A stretch of 42,383 nucleotides of DNA from an uncultured Clostridium sp. GTDB lineage: Bacteria > Bacillota > Clostridia > TANB77 > CAG-508. Where the stretch lies: assembly GCA_947165355.1 (NCBI GenBank), contig CAMUZZ010000008.1, positions 1-42,383 on the forward strand, read 5' to 3'. The notes under the pieces are model-generated. The model was not told the origin of the DNA and did not search any database. It was given only the letters and a program-made list of their open reading frames with translations. The position numbers and the translations under genes were made by a program. The number at the start of each line of letters is the position of its first letter. Position 1 is the first letter of the stretch. Positions 9,401 through 17,950 of this stretch are shown here, piece by piece.

Positions 9401-9679
9401 TTATTTTTTGTTAACAGCATCTTTTAATGCTTTTCCAGCTTTGAATACAGGAGCTTTCTTTGCAGAAATTTTTAATTCTTTTCCTGTTTGTGGGTTTCTT
9501 CCTTTTCTAGCAGCTCTTTGTCTTACTTCGAAAGATCCGAATCCTACTAATTGGATTTTGTCTCCTTTTGCTAATGCAGCTGATATAACATCTACTATTG
9601 CATTGATTGATGTCTCAGCAGCTTTCTTTGTGTCTCCTGTTTTAGCAGCTACTGCCGCAATTAAATCAGATTTGTTCAT
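9401..9679 (-). CDS. hup: HU family DNA-binding protein
   Basis: HU is the histone-like dimeric DNA-bending protein. The 92 residues begin [11 protein letters not shown], and the DNA-binding arm region carries [21 protein letters not shown], the HU/IHF signature, with the proline at the arm tip (NPQTG). AGGAGGT lies 8 bases before the ATG. It is a single-gene unit closed by a hairpin. Residues and length match HU rather than IHF. Confidence 0.95.
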   Translation of the reverse strand: MNKSDLIAAVAAKTGDTKKAAETSINAIVDVISAALAKGDKIQLVGFGSFEVRQRAARKGRNPQTGKELKISAKKAPVFKAGKALKDAVNKK

Positions 9680-9796
9680 GATTCATTACCTCCTATTGAA
9701 TTTCGTATTATGTACTTTATAATTCTGGTCTATTGCAGATTTATAAACTACTATAATGATTATTCGCCAAAATTATATAAAATCCTTCTTTTTTCT

Positions 9797-11362
9797 TTAT
9801 TTTTTGTCAAAATTTATAAAATTTGACAATATTGGTACCATTTTTAGCTCATTTTTGCTTAATATTTTAAAAGAAAATAAAGTAAGAATATATACGTTTA
9901 TGGCAAACACTGTAGCTATTATTATGGCTAACTTTTCAGCAATTATTCTTGCCAGAAAAACATAGCAATAATTTAAGCTCATAAGCATTATAATAGAACA
10001 AATTAATGGTTTCAAGATATATTTTAAAAAATTTACTTTTATCTTTAAATTTTTTTTCAAAGCACCATAACTTATGTAAAATGCCATTATATGACAAATC
10101 ATTGTTGCAACACAAACGCCAGTAATTCCACCTAAAAAAAAGTTGTATGGCATTCTTAAAAATACAACATTTAAACATGTTTTAGTTATTACTCCAATCG
10201 TTAGCGAAACTGAGGGAATATACGTTTTTCCTATTCCATGTAATGCAGAATGAACTACCTGCTCTAACGAAATAAAAATCATAGTTACTGCACTTATTTT
10301 GAAAATAAGGCCTCCATTTGAACTGTTAAATAACAATTTTAAAATTTGATCAGAAAATCCTAACATTACTAACCCACATGGAAAAACAAATAAAATAGTA
10401 TATAGCAGATAATTCTTAATTATATAACGCGTTTTCTCCGTATCTTTTCTTGTATTTAAGGACGAAACTATTGGTAATAAGGTTGCTGCTGCCGCTATAA
10501 TAAAAGACACCGGTAAAGAAGCTAATATATCCACCTTACCGCTTAATAATCCATACTGAATTCTAGCATTTTGCTCTCCTATAGTATTCTTAAGAAATCT
10601 AACCACAGTAACTGAATCTATATTTTTGCTTACAGAAACTAAAATTGCACTTATTGAAATAGGTATGGATATTTTAAATACTCTTCTTGCAACTTTACCG
10701 CTAAACTTTGCTCCGATTCCATATATTTTGTTCTTCTTATTTAAATAGCAAATACATACCAACGTTGCCAATGTTGTTGCAAAATTAGCCATAGTAGCCA
10801 TAACTACTGTATTTTTATTATATGCAATATACGAAACTTCAACTAACAATATTGTAAAAATAGTTTTAAATATTTGCTCTATTGATTGAGATTTAGCTGT
10901 TATATTTATATTGTTTGTTCCATTATAAAAACCTCTGTACACCGATATTATACAAACATTAAATATTGCAGGAGAAAGTGCAATTAGTACATACTTTGTT
11001 TCATTCATATCAAGTACCTTATTAGCTATAAAACCAGCAGAAAAAGCTAAAAATAAAGATAATGTTAAACCAATTACTGAAAAAATTATTAAAGAGCTCT
11101 TTAAAATTTGAGCTACTTCTTTCTTGTTGCCGTAATAGTACTTTTCTGAAACCATTTTAGCAATAGCACTGGGTACTCCAATAGATGATACTACAAGCAA
11201 TAAAGCATATATCTGATATCCTGAATTATAAATAGCATTTCCGCTATCTCCAAATCCATCTTTATTTGCCAAAAACAATTTATATAATAATCCAAATACT
11301 TTCACAATAGCCTGTGAAATAATCATTGCTAACGCCCCATCAAATGCCTTTTTTTTATTCAT
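9797..11362 (-). CDS. MOP-superfamily flippase, SpoVB/MurJ type
   Basis: This polytopic membrane protein of 521 residues has about 14 hydrophobic segments and a MVF/polysaccharide-synthesis start (GALAMIISQAIVKVFGLLYK). 'SSIGVPSAIAKMVSE' and 'GFYNGTNNINITAKSQSIEQ' resemble SpoVB and related lipid-linked-sugar flippases. These export cell-wall or cortex precursors across the membrane. With BofC- and wall-related genes nearby, SpoVB or a redundant MurJ-like role is likely, but sequence alone does not separate them. AAGGAAG lies before the ATG. It stands alone, divergent from the VirD4-like gene. Confidence 0.75.
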   Translation of the reverse strand: MNKKKAFDGALAMIISQAIVKVFGLLYKLFLANKDGFGDSGNAIYNSGYQIYALLLVVSSIGVPSAIAKMVSEKYYYGNKKEVAQILKSSLIIFSVIGLTLSLFLAFSAGFIANKVLDMNETKYVLIALSPAIFNVCIISVYRGFYNGTNNINITAKSQSIEQIFKTIFTILLVEVSYIAYNKNTVVMATMANFATTLATLVCICYLNKKNKIYGIGAKFSGKVARRVFKISIPISISAILVSVSKNIDSVTVVRFLKNTIGEQNARIQYGLLSGKVDILASLPVSFIIAAAATLLPIVSSLNTRKDTEKTRYIIKNYLLYTILFVFPCGLVMLGFSDQILKLLFNSSNGGLIFKISAVTMIFISLEQVVHSALHGIGKTYIPSVSLTIGVITKTCLNVVFLRMPYNFFLGGITGVCVATMICHIMAFYISYGALKKNLKIKVNFLKYILKPLICSIIMLMSLNYCYVFLARIIAEKLAIIIATVFAINVYILTLFSFKILSKNELKMVPILSNFINFDKK

Positions 11363-11496
11363 ATCTTCTTCTTCCTTCTCAATACTTAATTTATATTCCT
11401 GCTAACAAATTTATAGACTACACAATAGCTATAAATTTTCACACATATAATAGGAAGATTATTTTTTGTTTTTCTCAACAAATTCACACAAAACAC

Positions 11497-11525
11497 TTGA
11501 AATTTTGCGCAATTTATAAGATAAT
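11497..11525 (+). promoter_or_regulatory. probable promoter of the VirD4/TraG-like gene
   Basis: TTGAAA (11497-11502), a 17-bp spacer and GATAAT (11520-11525). This predicts a transcript starting about 35 bases before the TTG start codon. Confidence 0.45.
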
Positions 11526-11565
11526 ATATGTAATATTTTTAAATTAATTGAAAGTGGTGAAAGTT

Positions 11566-13893
11566 TTGAAAATAGTGAATAAGTTTTTAAAATTGTTAAA
11601 AACCGATTTAAACACTTTTTTAACATATATATTGTCTCTTATTACAATTTATCTTGTTGTAGATAGAGTCGCAGAATTATTAATCATGATTTTTACTGGT
11701 ATAGGTAATTCTTATTGGGGTCCTATTGGTTATGCACTTGCGTTTGCATGTCCAATATTTTCTTTTTTATTTGCATGTAGTTCAAAATTTGCAAAATCAG
11801 AAGAAACCAAACTATCATTTTTCTACCTATATGTAGTAGCGTTATACATACTTATCATTTCAATGGTTACCCAATTAATAAACGCTGGAGCATGGCTTCT
11901 TTTAATGTCTGCACCAAGCTACGTAAAAATTGCAACAGAGTATACAAGCTTAGTTGCACCGGCATTTCGTGGTATATCAATATATTTACCACTTACCACA
12001 TTCTATCCGGTTATAAAGTGGTTATATACAACTATTAACGATACACTAGACATAAGAGAATCTATTTTTGCATATTCTGGTATTAATTTATCAGGAAAGA
12101 ACTCAACTTCAACTGGAGAATATAGTTGCGAAATAAAATTATGTGTTGATAAACAAACAGGAAAATCTGTTAAAATTGCTGAAGACCGAAGATTTGAATC
12201 TATGCTTGTTGTTGGTGTTTCAGGGTCAGGAAAAACTTCTCTTATATTCGAGCCAATGATAGCAAGAGATATTGAAAGAAAACACTTTTTCAATAAATGT
12301 GCAAAAGAATATGGTTTTGCAGCATTAAAGTCAGGAATTGCAAATTTAAATTGTCCATACGATAACGAATATATTAATCAAAACTTTTCACTAAATATGA
12401 TAAAACCAAGTTCATCAAAAATTGGAACATATAAATCTTGTATGAAAAAAATGATATACTCATCTGATGGAGACAATATTGTATATAGAGATTTAGGATT
12501 AACATATCTTTCTCCAGATTTTGAATCTTGTTCAAGAGTTTTAAAGGTTGCTAAGAATTATCACGTAAAAGTAAATTTAATAGATCCTAACTCACCAGAA
12601 GAATCACCAGGATTAAACCCTTTTGCTTACGATAATCCATTACAAGCATCTGTAATAATATCATCTGTGTTAAGAACACTACATAGTACAAACCAACCTA
12701 GCTTAGAGCTAGATTTAGGTGTGCAAGATAATTTTTCAACACAAGCAATAGAAAACCTATCTATATTACTAAAAATAATGTACCCTAGAATGCATGAAAA
12801 TGAAATACCTACTCTAGAAGATATGCTACGTGCATTTAATGATTTTTCAATTATACAAGATATGTGTGAAGAAATGGAACAAGACGAAGAATTAGCAAAA
12901 GAACACGCTATACTTCTTACATATTTCAAGAAAAACTTCTACACAAACAGCACTTATAAATCTGACACTGAAAGATACATATCATCTGCAATTACTCAAT
13001 TAGATAACTTACTAAGATATCCAGGTGTAAAAGCAATACTATGTAAAAGGACTGGTAACCTAAACTTTGATTTATCAATGCTTAACGGTGACTTTAACTT
13101 ACTATGTACGCGTAGAGGAGATTTAGGAACATCTGCACATAAAGCATTTGGATTATTCTTCCTATTATCTATGCAACATGCTGTACTAAGAAGACCAGGT
13201 ATAGAATCAACAAGAATACCACACTTCTTATATATTGATGAATTCTCAGATTTTATCTGTGATGCAACAGAGCCAATATTTACATTATACAGAAAGTATC
13301 GTGTTGGAAGTGTAATATCAATTCAAAACCTAGATCAATTAAACGCATACAATAAGAAATATAGAAAAACAATTATTGCAAACTGCGTACACAAAGTTGT
13401 ATTTGGAAATAACGAACCAGATGATAACGACTGGTGGTCAAAAGAGCTTGGTGAGAAAACTAAGTGGAAATCTAATCGTACTTACGATACAGCAAAAGGC
13501 GATTATACATCAAATATGGGTAATATCGAATACAAGCATGAACCAAAATACAAACCAGGAAAAATTCAAGCAGTTAAATTCAAAGAATGTATGTACAAAA
13601 TACGTGATGGTGGCGGAAAGAACAACGTTGGTATTGGTAAATTAGATTTCATAGAATCAAAATATAAAGAAAAACAACCAGAAACAAACTTCAACTTTAC
13701 AAAATATACTGGTGGAATTTCTGAAGAACACTCAAATAAGTCAAAGAAAGATAAAAAGAACACAGATTTAGCAAATTTCTCAGATAATAATTCTGATGAA
13801 ACAGATCCAATACGTCCAGGATATACTGATGAATCATCAATAACATTCGATGACGGAAATGCAATACAAAATAAATATAATAATAAAAAATAA
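11566..13893 (+). CDS. orphan VirD4/TraG-like coupling ATPase
   Basis: The protein resembles type IV coupling proteins, hexameric ATPases that pump DNA or protein into a conjugation channel. The N-terminal 150 residues hold about four membrane segments. The ATPase domain has Walker A GVSGSGKT at about 217-224 and Walker B LYIDEF (Asp558-Glu559). The following 'SVISIQNLDQLNAYNKKY' and 'IIANCVHKVVFGN' are typical TraG/TraD motifs. The C-terminal 100 residues are polar and probably disordered. I chose the TTG at 11566, because GGTGA sits 5 bases upstream; upstream in-frame TTG/GTG codons (11548, 11554) have no such site. No relaxase, VirB4, VirB6 or pilin gene is in the window. It is convergent with a replication-relaxation-like gene. 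Its codon use is like its neighbours, so it is not obviously recent DNA. Confidence 0.8.
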   Translation: MKIVNKFLKLLKTDLNTFLTYILSLITIYLVVDRVAELLIMIFTGIGNSYWGPIGYALAFACPIFSFLFACSSKFAKSEETKLSFFYLYVVALYILIISMVTQLINAGAWLLLMSAPSYVKIATEYTSLVAPAFRGISIYLPLTTFYPVIKWLYTTINDTLDIRESIFAYSGINLSGKNSTSTGEYSCEIKLCVDKQTGKSVKIAEDRRFESMLVVGVSGSGKTSLIFEPMIARDIERKHFFNKCAKEYGFAALKSGIANLNCPYDNEYINQNFSLNMIKPSSSKIGTYKSCMKKMIYSSDGDNIVYRDLGLTYLSPDFESCSRVLKVAKNYHVKVNLIDPNSPEESPGLNPFAYDNPLQASVIISSVLRTLHSTNQPSLELDLGVQDNFSTQAIENLSILLKIMYPRMHENEIPTLEDMLRAFNDFSIIQDMCEEMEQDEELAKEHAILLTYFKKNFYTNSTYKSDTERYISSAITQLDNLLRYPGVKAILCKRTGNLNFDLSMLNGDFNLLCTRRGDLGTSAHKAFGLFFLLSMQHAVLRRPGIESTRIPHFLYIDEFSDFICDATEPIFTLYRKYRVGSVISIQNLDQLNAYNKKYRKTIIANCVHKVVFGNNEPDDNDWWSKELGEKTKWKSNRTYDTAKGDYTSNMGNIEYKHEPKYKPGKIQAVKFKECMYKIRDGGGKNNVGIGKLDFIESKYKEKQPETNFNFTKYTGGISEEHSNKSKKDKKNTDLANFSDNNSDETDPIRPGYTDESSITFDDGNAIQNKYNNKK

Positions 13894-13896
13894 AAC

Positions 13897-13932
13897 AAAC
13901 CCCCTATATTCCATGTGAACATAGGGGGTTTT
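13897..13932 (+). terminator. terminator of the VirD4/TraG-like gene
   Basis: An 11-bp GC-rich stem (13897-13907 with 13921-13931, CCCCC/GGGGG core) ends in four T, 4 bp after the stop codon. Confidence 0.8.
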
Positions 13933-13938
13933 ATATAT

Positions 13939-13970
13939 AAAAAAATATCATCTACTCGATGATATTTTTT
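13939..13970. terminator. bidirectional terminator between convergent genes
   Basis: A 13-bp perfect stem (13940-13952 with 13958-13970) with a 5-base loop is flanked by A- and T-runs on both sides. It can end both the plus-strand ATPase transcript and the minus-strand replication-relaxation transcript. Confidence 0.7.
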
Positions 13971-13975
13971 ATTAC

Positions 13976-14018
13976 ATTACAATTTAATTAAGCTGTTTTA
14001 TATTACATTTTAATCAAG
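13976..14018. repeat. duplicated 3' tail of the replication-relaxation-like gene
   Basis: The 17 bases holding the gene's final codons and stop (14002-14018) recur 26 bp further downstream (13976-13992) with 15 of 17 identical, including the stop triplet. Confidence 0.5.
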
Positions 14019-14948
14019 TAATTTTATTTTTGTATTTTTCATTTTATACTTTCCAGTTTCCTCGTTTGTAACAAATTCAAACAATGATTCATCTAAAGAT
14101 TCATCATTTTGCTTTAAATCTGTTGTATAATATAGTTTTATTTTTTCAGGTATTAAATCGTTTATTACTATAACCTTAAAGCATTCAGCCATATGTTTAT
14201 CATCTTCGCAAACAATTATAAGCTGAGGTATGCTCTTAAATCCTGAATCTCCTGGAACAAAGTTTGCATAGAAATCTTTGTAGAATTTCATTTTATCTAC
14301 TAATTTCTTTTCCCAGTCATCCTCTCTTCTGACTACTTCAAATATAAAATCTATAGACTTATCTTTTTTGGTAAGCTTAATTGAACCTCCAGTAGCTCTG
14401 AAAGACTTTCCTAATGATTTAGCCGTTAGTAATGGTTTAGCTGTAAAAGCATCAAATGCTTTAACTTTTCTTAGGTATGCAATAATAATTTGATTTCCTG
14501 CAAGTCTTTTCTTTATCATGGCAACAGGTTTAGTATTGTCTGTTGGTTGCCATTTACATTCCTCTCCTCTAGAGTTTAATAAATATTTTCCCATCTTTTC
14601 TAGACAATAAATTCTATAAATACCTTTACCATCGTCTGAATTAAAGTAATATTTAGTTAATATTTTAGCTTTTACTAATTGATCTAATTTTCCGTTTAGT
14701 TTATCTTGTGTTTTAACATCAAATCCATTAATTTCTAGTAATTGAAATAATTGTCTTGATGTAATGAATTCAAATTCATTAACTAAAGATAAAACCTTAA
14801 AATGTAAATCGTTGATGTGTCCTAAATTAATTCTTTGAACAATTTGGTTCATTGATACGTATCCGTCTTTTCCGTCGAATACCTTTATTTCACCTTCCCT
14901 AATTGCGAATGGTGATGTAACTGCCTTAATCTCGTTATCTTCAACCAC
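14010..14948 (-). CDS. replication-relaxation-like winged-helix protein
   Basis: This 312-residue protein has a winged-helix section at about residues 40-115 ('KVLSLVNEFEFITSRQLFQLLEI', then 'LDQLVKAKILTKYY'). A mixed alpha/beta domain follows, with a DFIFEVVRRE strand and PQLIIVCED. This order resembles the replication-relaxation family (PF13814-like), usually found on plasmids and integrative elements beside TraG/VirD4 genes. The adjacent convergent VirD4-like gene supports the call. The start is GTG at 14948 with GGAGG 8 bases upstream. It lies 16 bp after the S1-domain gene on the same strand. The function in a chromosomal setting is unknown, and a nuclease-like core is only a guess. Confidence 0.55.
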   Translation of the reverse strand: MVEDNEIKAVTSPFAIREGEIKVFDGKDGYVSMNQIVQRINLGHINDLHFKVLSLVNEFEFITSRQLFQLLEINGFDVKTQDKLNGKLDQLVKAKILTKYYFNSDDGKGIYRIYCLEKMGKYLLNSRGEECKWQPTDNTKPVAMIKKRLAGNQIIIAYLRKVKAFDAFTAKPLLTAKSLGKSFRATGGSIKLTKKDKSIDFIFEVVRREDDWEKKLVDKMKFYKDFYANFVPGDSGFKSIPQLIIVCEDDKHMAECFKVIVINDLIPEKIKLYYTTDLKQNDESLDESLFEFVTNEETGKYKMKNTKIKLLD

Positions 14949-14964
14949 CTTTTAATCCTCCTCT

Positions 14965-15765
14965 TTATACAATTATAAGTTTTATTTTCTTTTTCTCTGG
15001 TATTATTTTCTTAACATATACATTAACTTTTTGGCCGTATTCTATTCCATCTTTGTATTCGGCAAGACCTACTAAATTTGGCTTTAGCTCTATAAAAATT
15101 CCATTTTTAGACTTTTCCGTTTCCCTTGCCTTACCTTCAACTATAGTTCCTTCTTGTAAATCTTTTACATTATCTTCCCACGAACCAAGTAGCTCTTTAT
15201 ATGTTAAAATAATCTTTTCGTTATCTCTATCCATGGATTTTACCATAACATTTATTTTTTGTCCAATTTTTACTCTTTCTCTTGGAGTTTTTATTCTTGC
15301 AACAGACATATCTTCTATGTGAAGTAAGCCAACTACTCCTCCTCCTATTTCAACAAAAGCACCATATGGTTGTATACTTTTAACTATTCCTTTAAGTACA
15401 GTACCTTCCGTAACCTCATCTTTCATCCAATCTATTGCTTCTTTTTCAACGTCTTTTCTAGATAATAAGTAATTGTTTGATTCATCAATTCCTTTTACTT
15501 TAAATTGTACATATCTATTTATTTTGCTTGTACTTACATTTTCTTTAAGTTCTTTATTATTTCCATTAATTAATTCAATGTCTTCTCTTTTTATTATCCC
15601 ATTTATGTTATTATCAAACTGTAAACGTAAATTGTAGTTTTCGTCACATCCAACCACTTTTGCTTCTAGTATTTCTTGTGTTTCAATAGCCTTTTTTAGC
15701 ATATCTCCATTAATAATCTTGTTTTCTCTATGCCAGCCTTCTGGAATAAATTTTTGGTATTTCAT
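14965..15765 (-). CDS. S1-domain RNA-binding protein (ribosomal S1-like)
   Basis: The protein carries up to three S1/OB folds: a weak one (about residues 35-100), a canonical one (about 120-185: 'GTVLKGIVKSIQPYGAFVEI', GGGVVGLLHIEDM) and a third (about 195-265). It is shorter than bacterial S1 (4-6 domains), as is common for clostridial S1-like proteins, and would bind mRNA or the ribosome. I start at the second ATG (15765): GAGGAG lies 7 bases before it, while the first ATG (15780) lacks a site. A promoter lies just upstream (15797-15825). The replication-relaxation-like gene follows after 16 bp, so the two form a unit. Confidence 0.75.
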   Translation of the reverse strand: MKYQKFIPEGWHRENKIINGDMLKKAIETQEILEAKVVGCDENYNLRLQFDNNINGIIKREDIELINGNNKELKENVSTSKINRYVQFKVKGIDESNNYLLSRKDVEKEAIDWMKDEVTEGTVLKGIVKSIQPYGAFVEIGGGVVGLLHIEDMSVARIKTPRERVKIGQKINVMVKSMDRDNEKIILTYKELLGSWEDNVKDLQEGTIVEGKARETEKSKNGIFIELKPNLVGLAEYKDGIEYGQKVNVYVKKIIPEKKKIKLIIV

Positions 15766-15796
15766 AATTAATCTCCTCATCTTTTGTATTTAAATC

Positions 15797-15825
15797 ATTA
15801 TATAATTATTTTTTAACATTTACAA
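15797..15825 (-). promoter_or_regulatory. probable promoter of the S1-domain gene
   Basis: On the minus strand TTGTAA (15825-15820), a 17-bp spacer and TATAAT (15802-15797), 32 bp before the start codon. Confidence 0.5.
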
Positions 15826-15841
15826 CAACAAAAAATTTTTT

Positions 15842-16561
15842 TTAATTATAGAATGAATTTACCTCTTCAGCAGTTAAATATCGCCATTCTCCAATTTTTA
15901 AATTCTTAACATTTAAAGATCCTATACATGCTCTATGCAGTGCTATAACTTTCTTTCCAATTGCTTCGCACATTTTTCTTACTTCTCTATTTTTTCCTTC
16001 ATGTATAGTTATCTGTAATCTAGATATATTTTTTTCTTTATCAATTTTAAGAATCTTAACTTTGGCTTTTCCAGATTTATAATCGTCAATCTTTACGCCT
16101 GCTTCAAGTTTTTTTACATCTTCTTCTGTAACATCTCCTCTAACAGTTGCATTGTATGTTTTTTCGATTTCATTTTTTGGATGTGTAACTTTATAAATAA
16201 AATCACCATCATTAGTTAAAATTAATGCACCAGAAGTGTACATATCAAGCCTTCCAACAGGAAGCAATTTAACATTGCAACCTTTTATTAAATCTAAAAC
16301 AATCGGCCTATTAAACTGATCACTTACTGTAGTTACATAGCCTACTGGCTTATTTAGTAATACATACTTAAATTCTTGCTCAGCTTTTATAGTTTTACCA
16401 TTAATGCACACTTTATCTACATCTGAATCAACTTTAGTTCCCAATTCTGTTACAATTACATCATTTACAGAAACTTTACCTTCCAGTATAAGTTCTTCAG
16501 CTTTTCGTCTTGAACATATTCCTGCACCCGCAATATATTTCTGTAATCTTATTTCAGCCAT
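15842..16561 (-). CDS. rluB: RsuA/RluB-family rRNA pseudouridine synthase
   Basis: The enzyme isomerises a uridine in rRNA; the family covers 23S U2605 (RluB) and 16S U516 (RsuA). An S4 RNA-binding domain fills residues 1-60 (RLQKYIAGAGICSRRKAEEL). The catalytic domain has the GRLDMYTSG motif with Asp106, LTNDG, and the late 'HEGKNREVRKMCEAIG' and 'LHRACIGSL'. The 239-aa length suits RluB. Of GTG (16564) and ATG (16561), the ATG is better placed after GGGGTGA. It lies 13 bp after rluD in the lspA-rluD-rluB unit. The target position cannot be fixed from sequence. Confidence 0.87.
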   Translation of the reverse strand: MAEIRLQKYIAGAGICSRRKAEELILEGKVSVNDVIVTELGTKVDSDVDKVCINGKTIKAEQEFKYVLLNKPVGYVTTVSDQFNRPIVLDLIKGCNVKLLPVGRLDMYTSGALILTNDGDFIYKVTHPKNEIEKTYNATVRGDVTEEDVKKLEAGVKIDDYKSGKAKVKILKIDKEKNISRLQITIHEGKNREVRKMCEAIGKKVIALHRACIGSLNVKNLKIGEWRYLTAEEVNSFYN

Positions 16562-16574
16562 CACTTCACCCCTT

Positions 16575-17483
16575 TTATAAACTTAAATCGCACTGTTTAA
16601 GAACATCCTTGAAATACTCTGGTAAATCTGCCTCAAAATGCAATTTCTTACCTGTAATAGGATGACAAAAATCTAAACTTTTAGCATGCAACATTTGTCC
16701 TTTTACACCAAATTCATTCTTTCCATTTGAATAAACTTCATCACCTACAACAGGATGCCCAATTTCAGCCATATGTACCCTTATTTGATGAGTTCTTCCC
16801 GTGTCTATTTTTATGTCTAAAAGAGTGTACTTGTTGTATCTTTTTATAACCTTAAAATGAGTAACCGCTTCTTTTCCTTGCTTATCCACCGCCATTTTCT
16901 TTCTATCACTTTTACTTCTTCCTATTGGCATATTGATGGTTGCCTCATCTTCCTCAATTACTCCTTTTACAAGAGCTACATACTTCTTTACTACTTTCCT
17001 ATCTTTTATCTGTTCACTCATATTTAAATGTGCTTTATCATTTTTAGCAACAATTAAAAGTCCTGATGTATCTTTATCTAATCTATGTACTATTCCAGGG
17101 CGTTTTTCACCACCTATTCCTGATAAAGAATCACCACAAATATTTAGAATTGCATTAACAAGTGTTCCATCAGGATTTCCATTTGCAGGATGTACAACAA
17201 GTCCTTTTGGTTTATTTACAACTATAATATCGTTATCTTCATACACAATTTCAATTGGAATATCTTGAGCTTCAATTTTAGCATCTTTTGGCTCTGGAAT
17301 ACTTATTTCTATTACATCTCCAATTCTAACCTTGTATGAATTCTTTTTTATTTCATTGTTAACAAGTATATTTCCTTCATCTAGTAATCTTTGAACTGCA
17401 GATCTAGTTAATTCTGGATTTTTCATTACAATATATGAATCTAGTCTTGTGTCTTCATTATTTTCCACTGTTATTTTGCTCAA
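16575..17483 (-). CDS. rluD: RluA/RluD-family pseudouridine synthase
   Basis: This large-subunit rRNA pseudouridine synthase is clostridial RluD-like. It has an N-terminal S4 domain (about residues 10-65), 'NKPKGLVVHPA', and the catalytic HRLDKDTSG with Asp136, then 'TGRTHQIRVHMA' and GHPVVGD. I use the TTG at 17483: GGAGG lies upstream at a normal distance. It gives 302 aa, and the gene then overlaps the end of lspA by 26 bp, consistent with translational coupling. Starting at 17519 would add 12 residues unlike the family. The lspA-rluD pairing is common in Firmicutes. Confidence 0.88.
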   Translation of the reverse strand: MSKITVENNEDTRLDSYIVMKNPELTRSAVQRLLDEGNILVNNEIKKNSYKVRIGDVIEISIPEPKDAKIEAQDIPIEIVYEDNDIIVVNKPKGLVVHPANGNPDGTLVNAILNICGDSLSGIGGEKRPGIVHRLDKDTSGLLIVAKNDKAHLNMSEQIKDRKVVKKYVALVKGVIEEDEATINMPIGRSKSDRKKMAVDKQGKEAVTHFKVIKRYNKYTLLDIKIDTGRTHQIRVHMAEIGHPVVGDEVYSNGKNEFGVKGQMLHAKSLDFCHPITGKKLHFEADLPEYFKDVLKQCDLSL

Positions 17484-17940
17484 CCTTTTCCCTCCTGTCC
17501 ATAAGTATAAATCCAACAATTATAGTAATAACACCTAAAACAACGCATATATCTGCAAAGTTGAATACTGGAAAATCTATTGCTTTTACGTAAATAAAAT
17601 CAACAACATACAGTCTAAAAATTCTATCAAGTAAATTGCCTAATCCTCCAGCTAGTAACAATATACTTCCGTATATAATTTTACTATTCATTTTTTCGTA
17701 ATTTTTATAAATTGCAACGCAAATTGAAGCTAACAACACAGCAGTAAATAAGCTTATTAGCTGTGTTGTGCCAGCCCTAATTCCAAAAGCAATTCCCCTA
17801 TTCTCGTAATAAACAATTTCTAGAACATTATTTATTACAGTTACAGGTAATTTACTTTTTAATAAAATTATAAAAACTTTAGTTATTTGGTCAATCATTG
17901 CTAATACTATAATTAACAAGAAAAATTTATTTTTTTTCAT
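17458..17940 (-). CDS. lspA: lipoprotein signal peptidase (signal peptidase II)
   Basis: LspA cleaves the signal peptide of prolipoproteins in the membrane. The 160 residues contain four membrane segments. The aspartic dyad is Asp114 in YVVDFIYV and Asp130 in FNFADICVV, and the GNLLDRIFR and ENRGIAFG motifs are present. AAGGAAT precedes the ATG. It follows the large membrane protein by 10 bp and overlaps rluD by 26 bp, so the three form one unit. Confidence 0.95.
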   Translation of the reverse strand: MKKNKFFLLIIVLAMIDQITKVFIILLKSKLPVTVINNVLEIVYYENRGIAFGIRAGTTQLISLFTAVLLASICVAIYKNYEKMNSKIIYGSILLLAGGLGNLLDRIFRLYVVDFIYVKAIDFPVFNFADICVVLGVITIIVGFILMDRREKVEQNNSGK

Positions 17941-17950
17941 TTTTTATTCC

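Noticed and set aside
9300-9722. 140-residue open frame on the plus strand across the HU gene
   Set aside because: It is a shadow of the HU coding sequence and hairpin, without a ribosome binding site.
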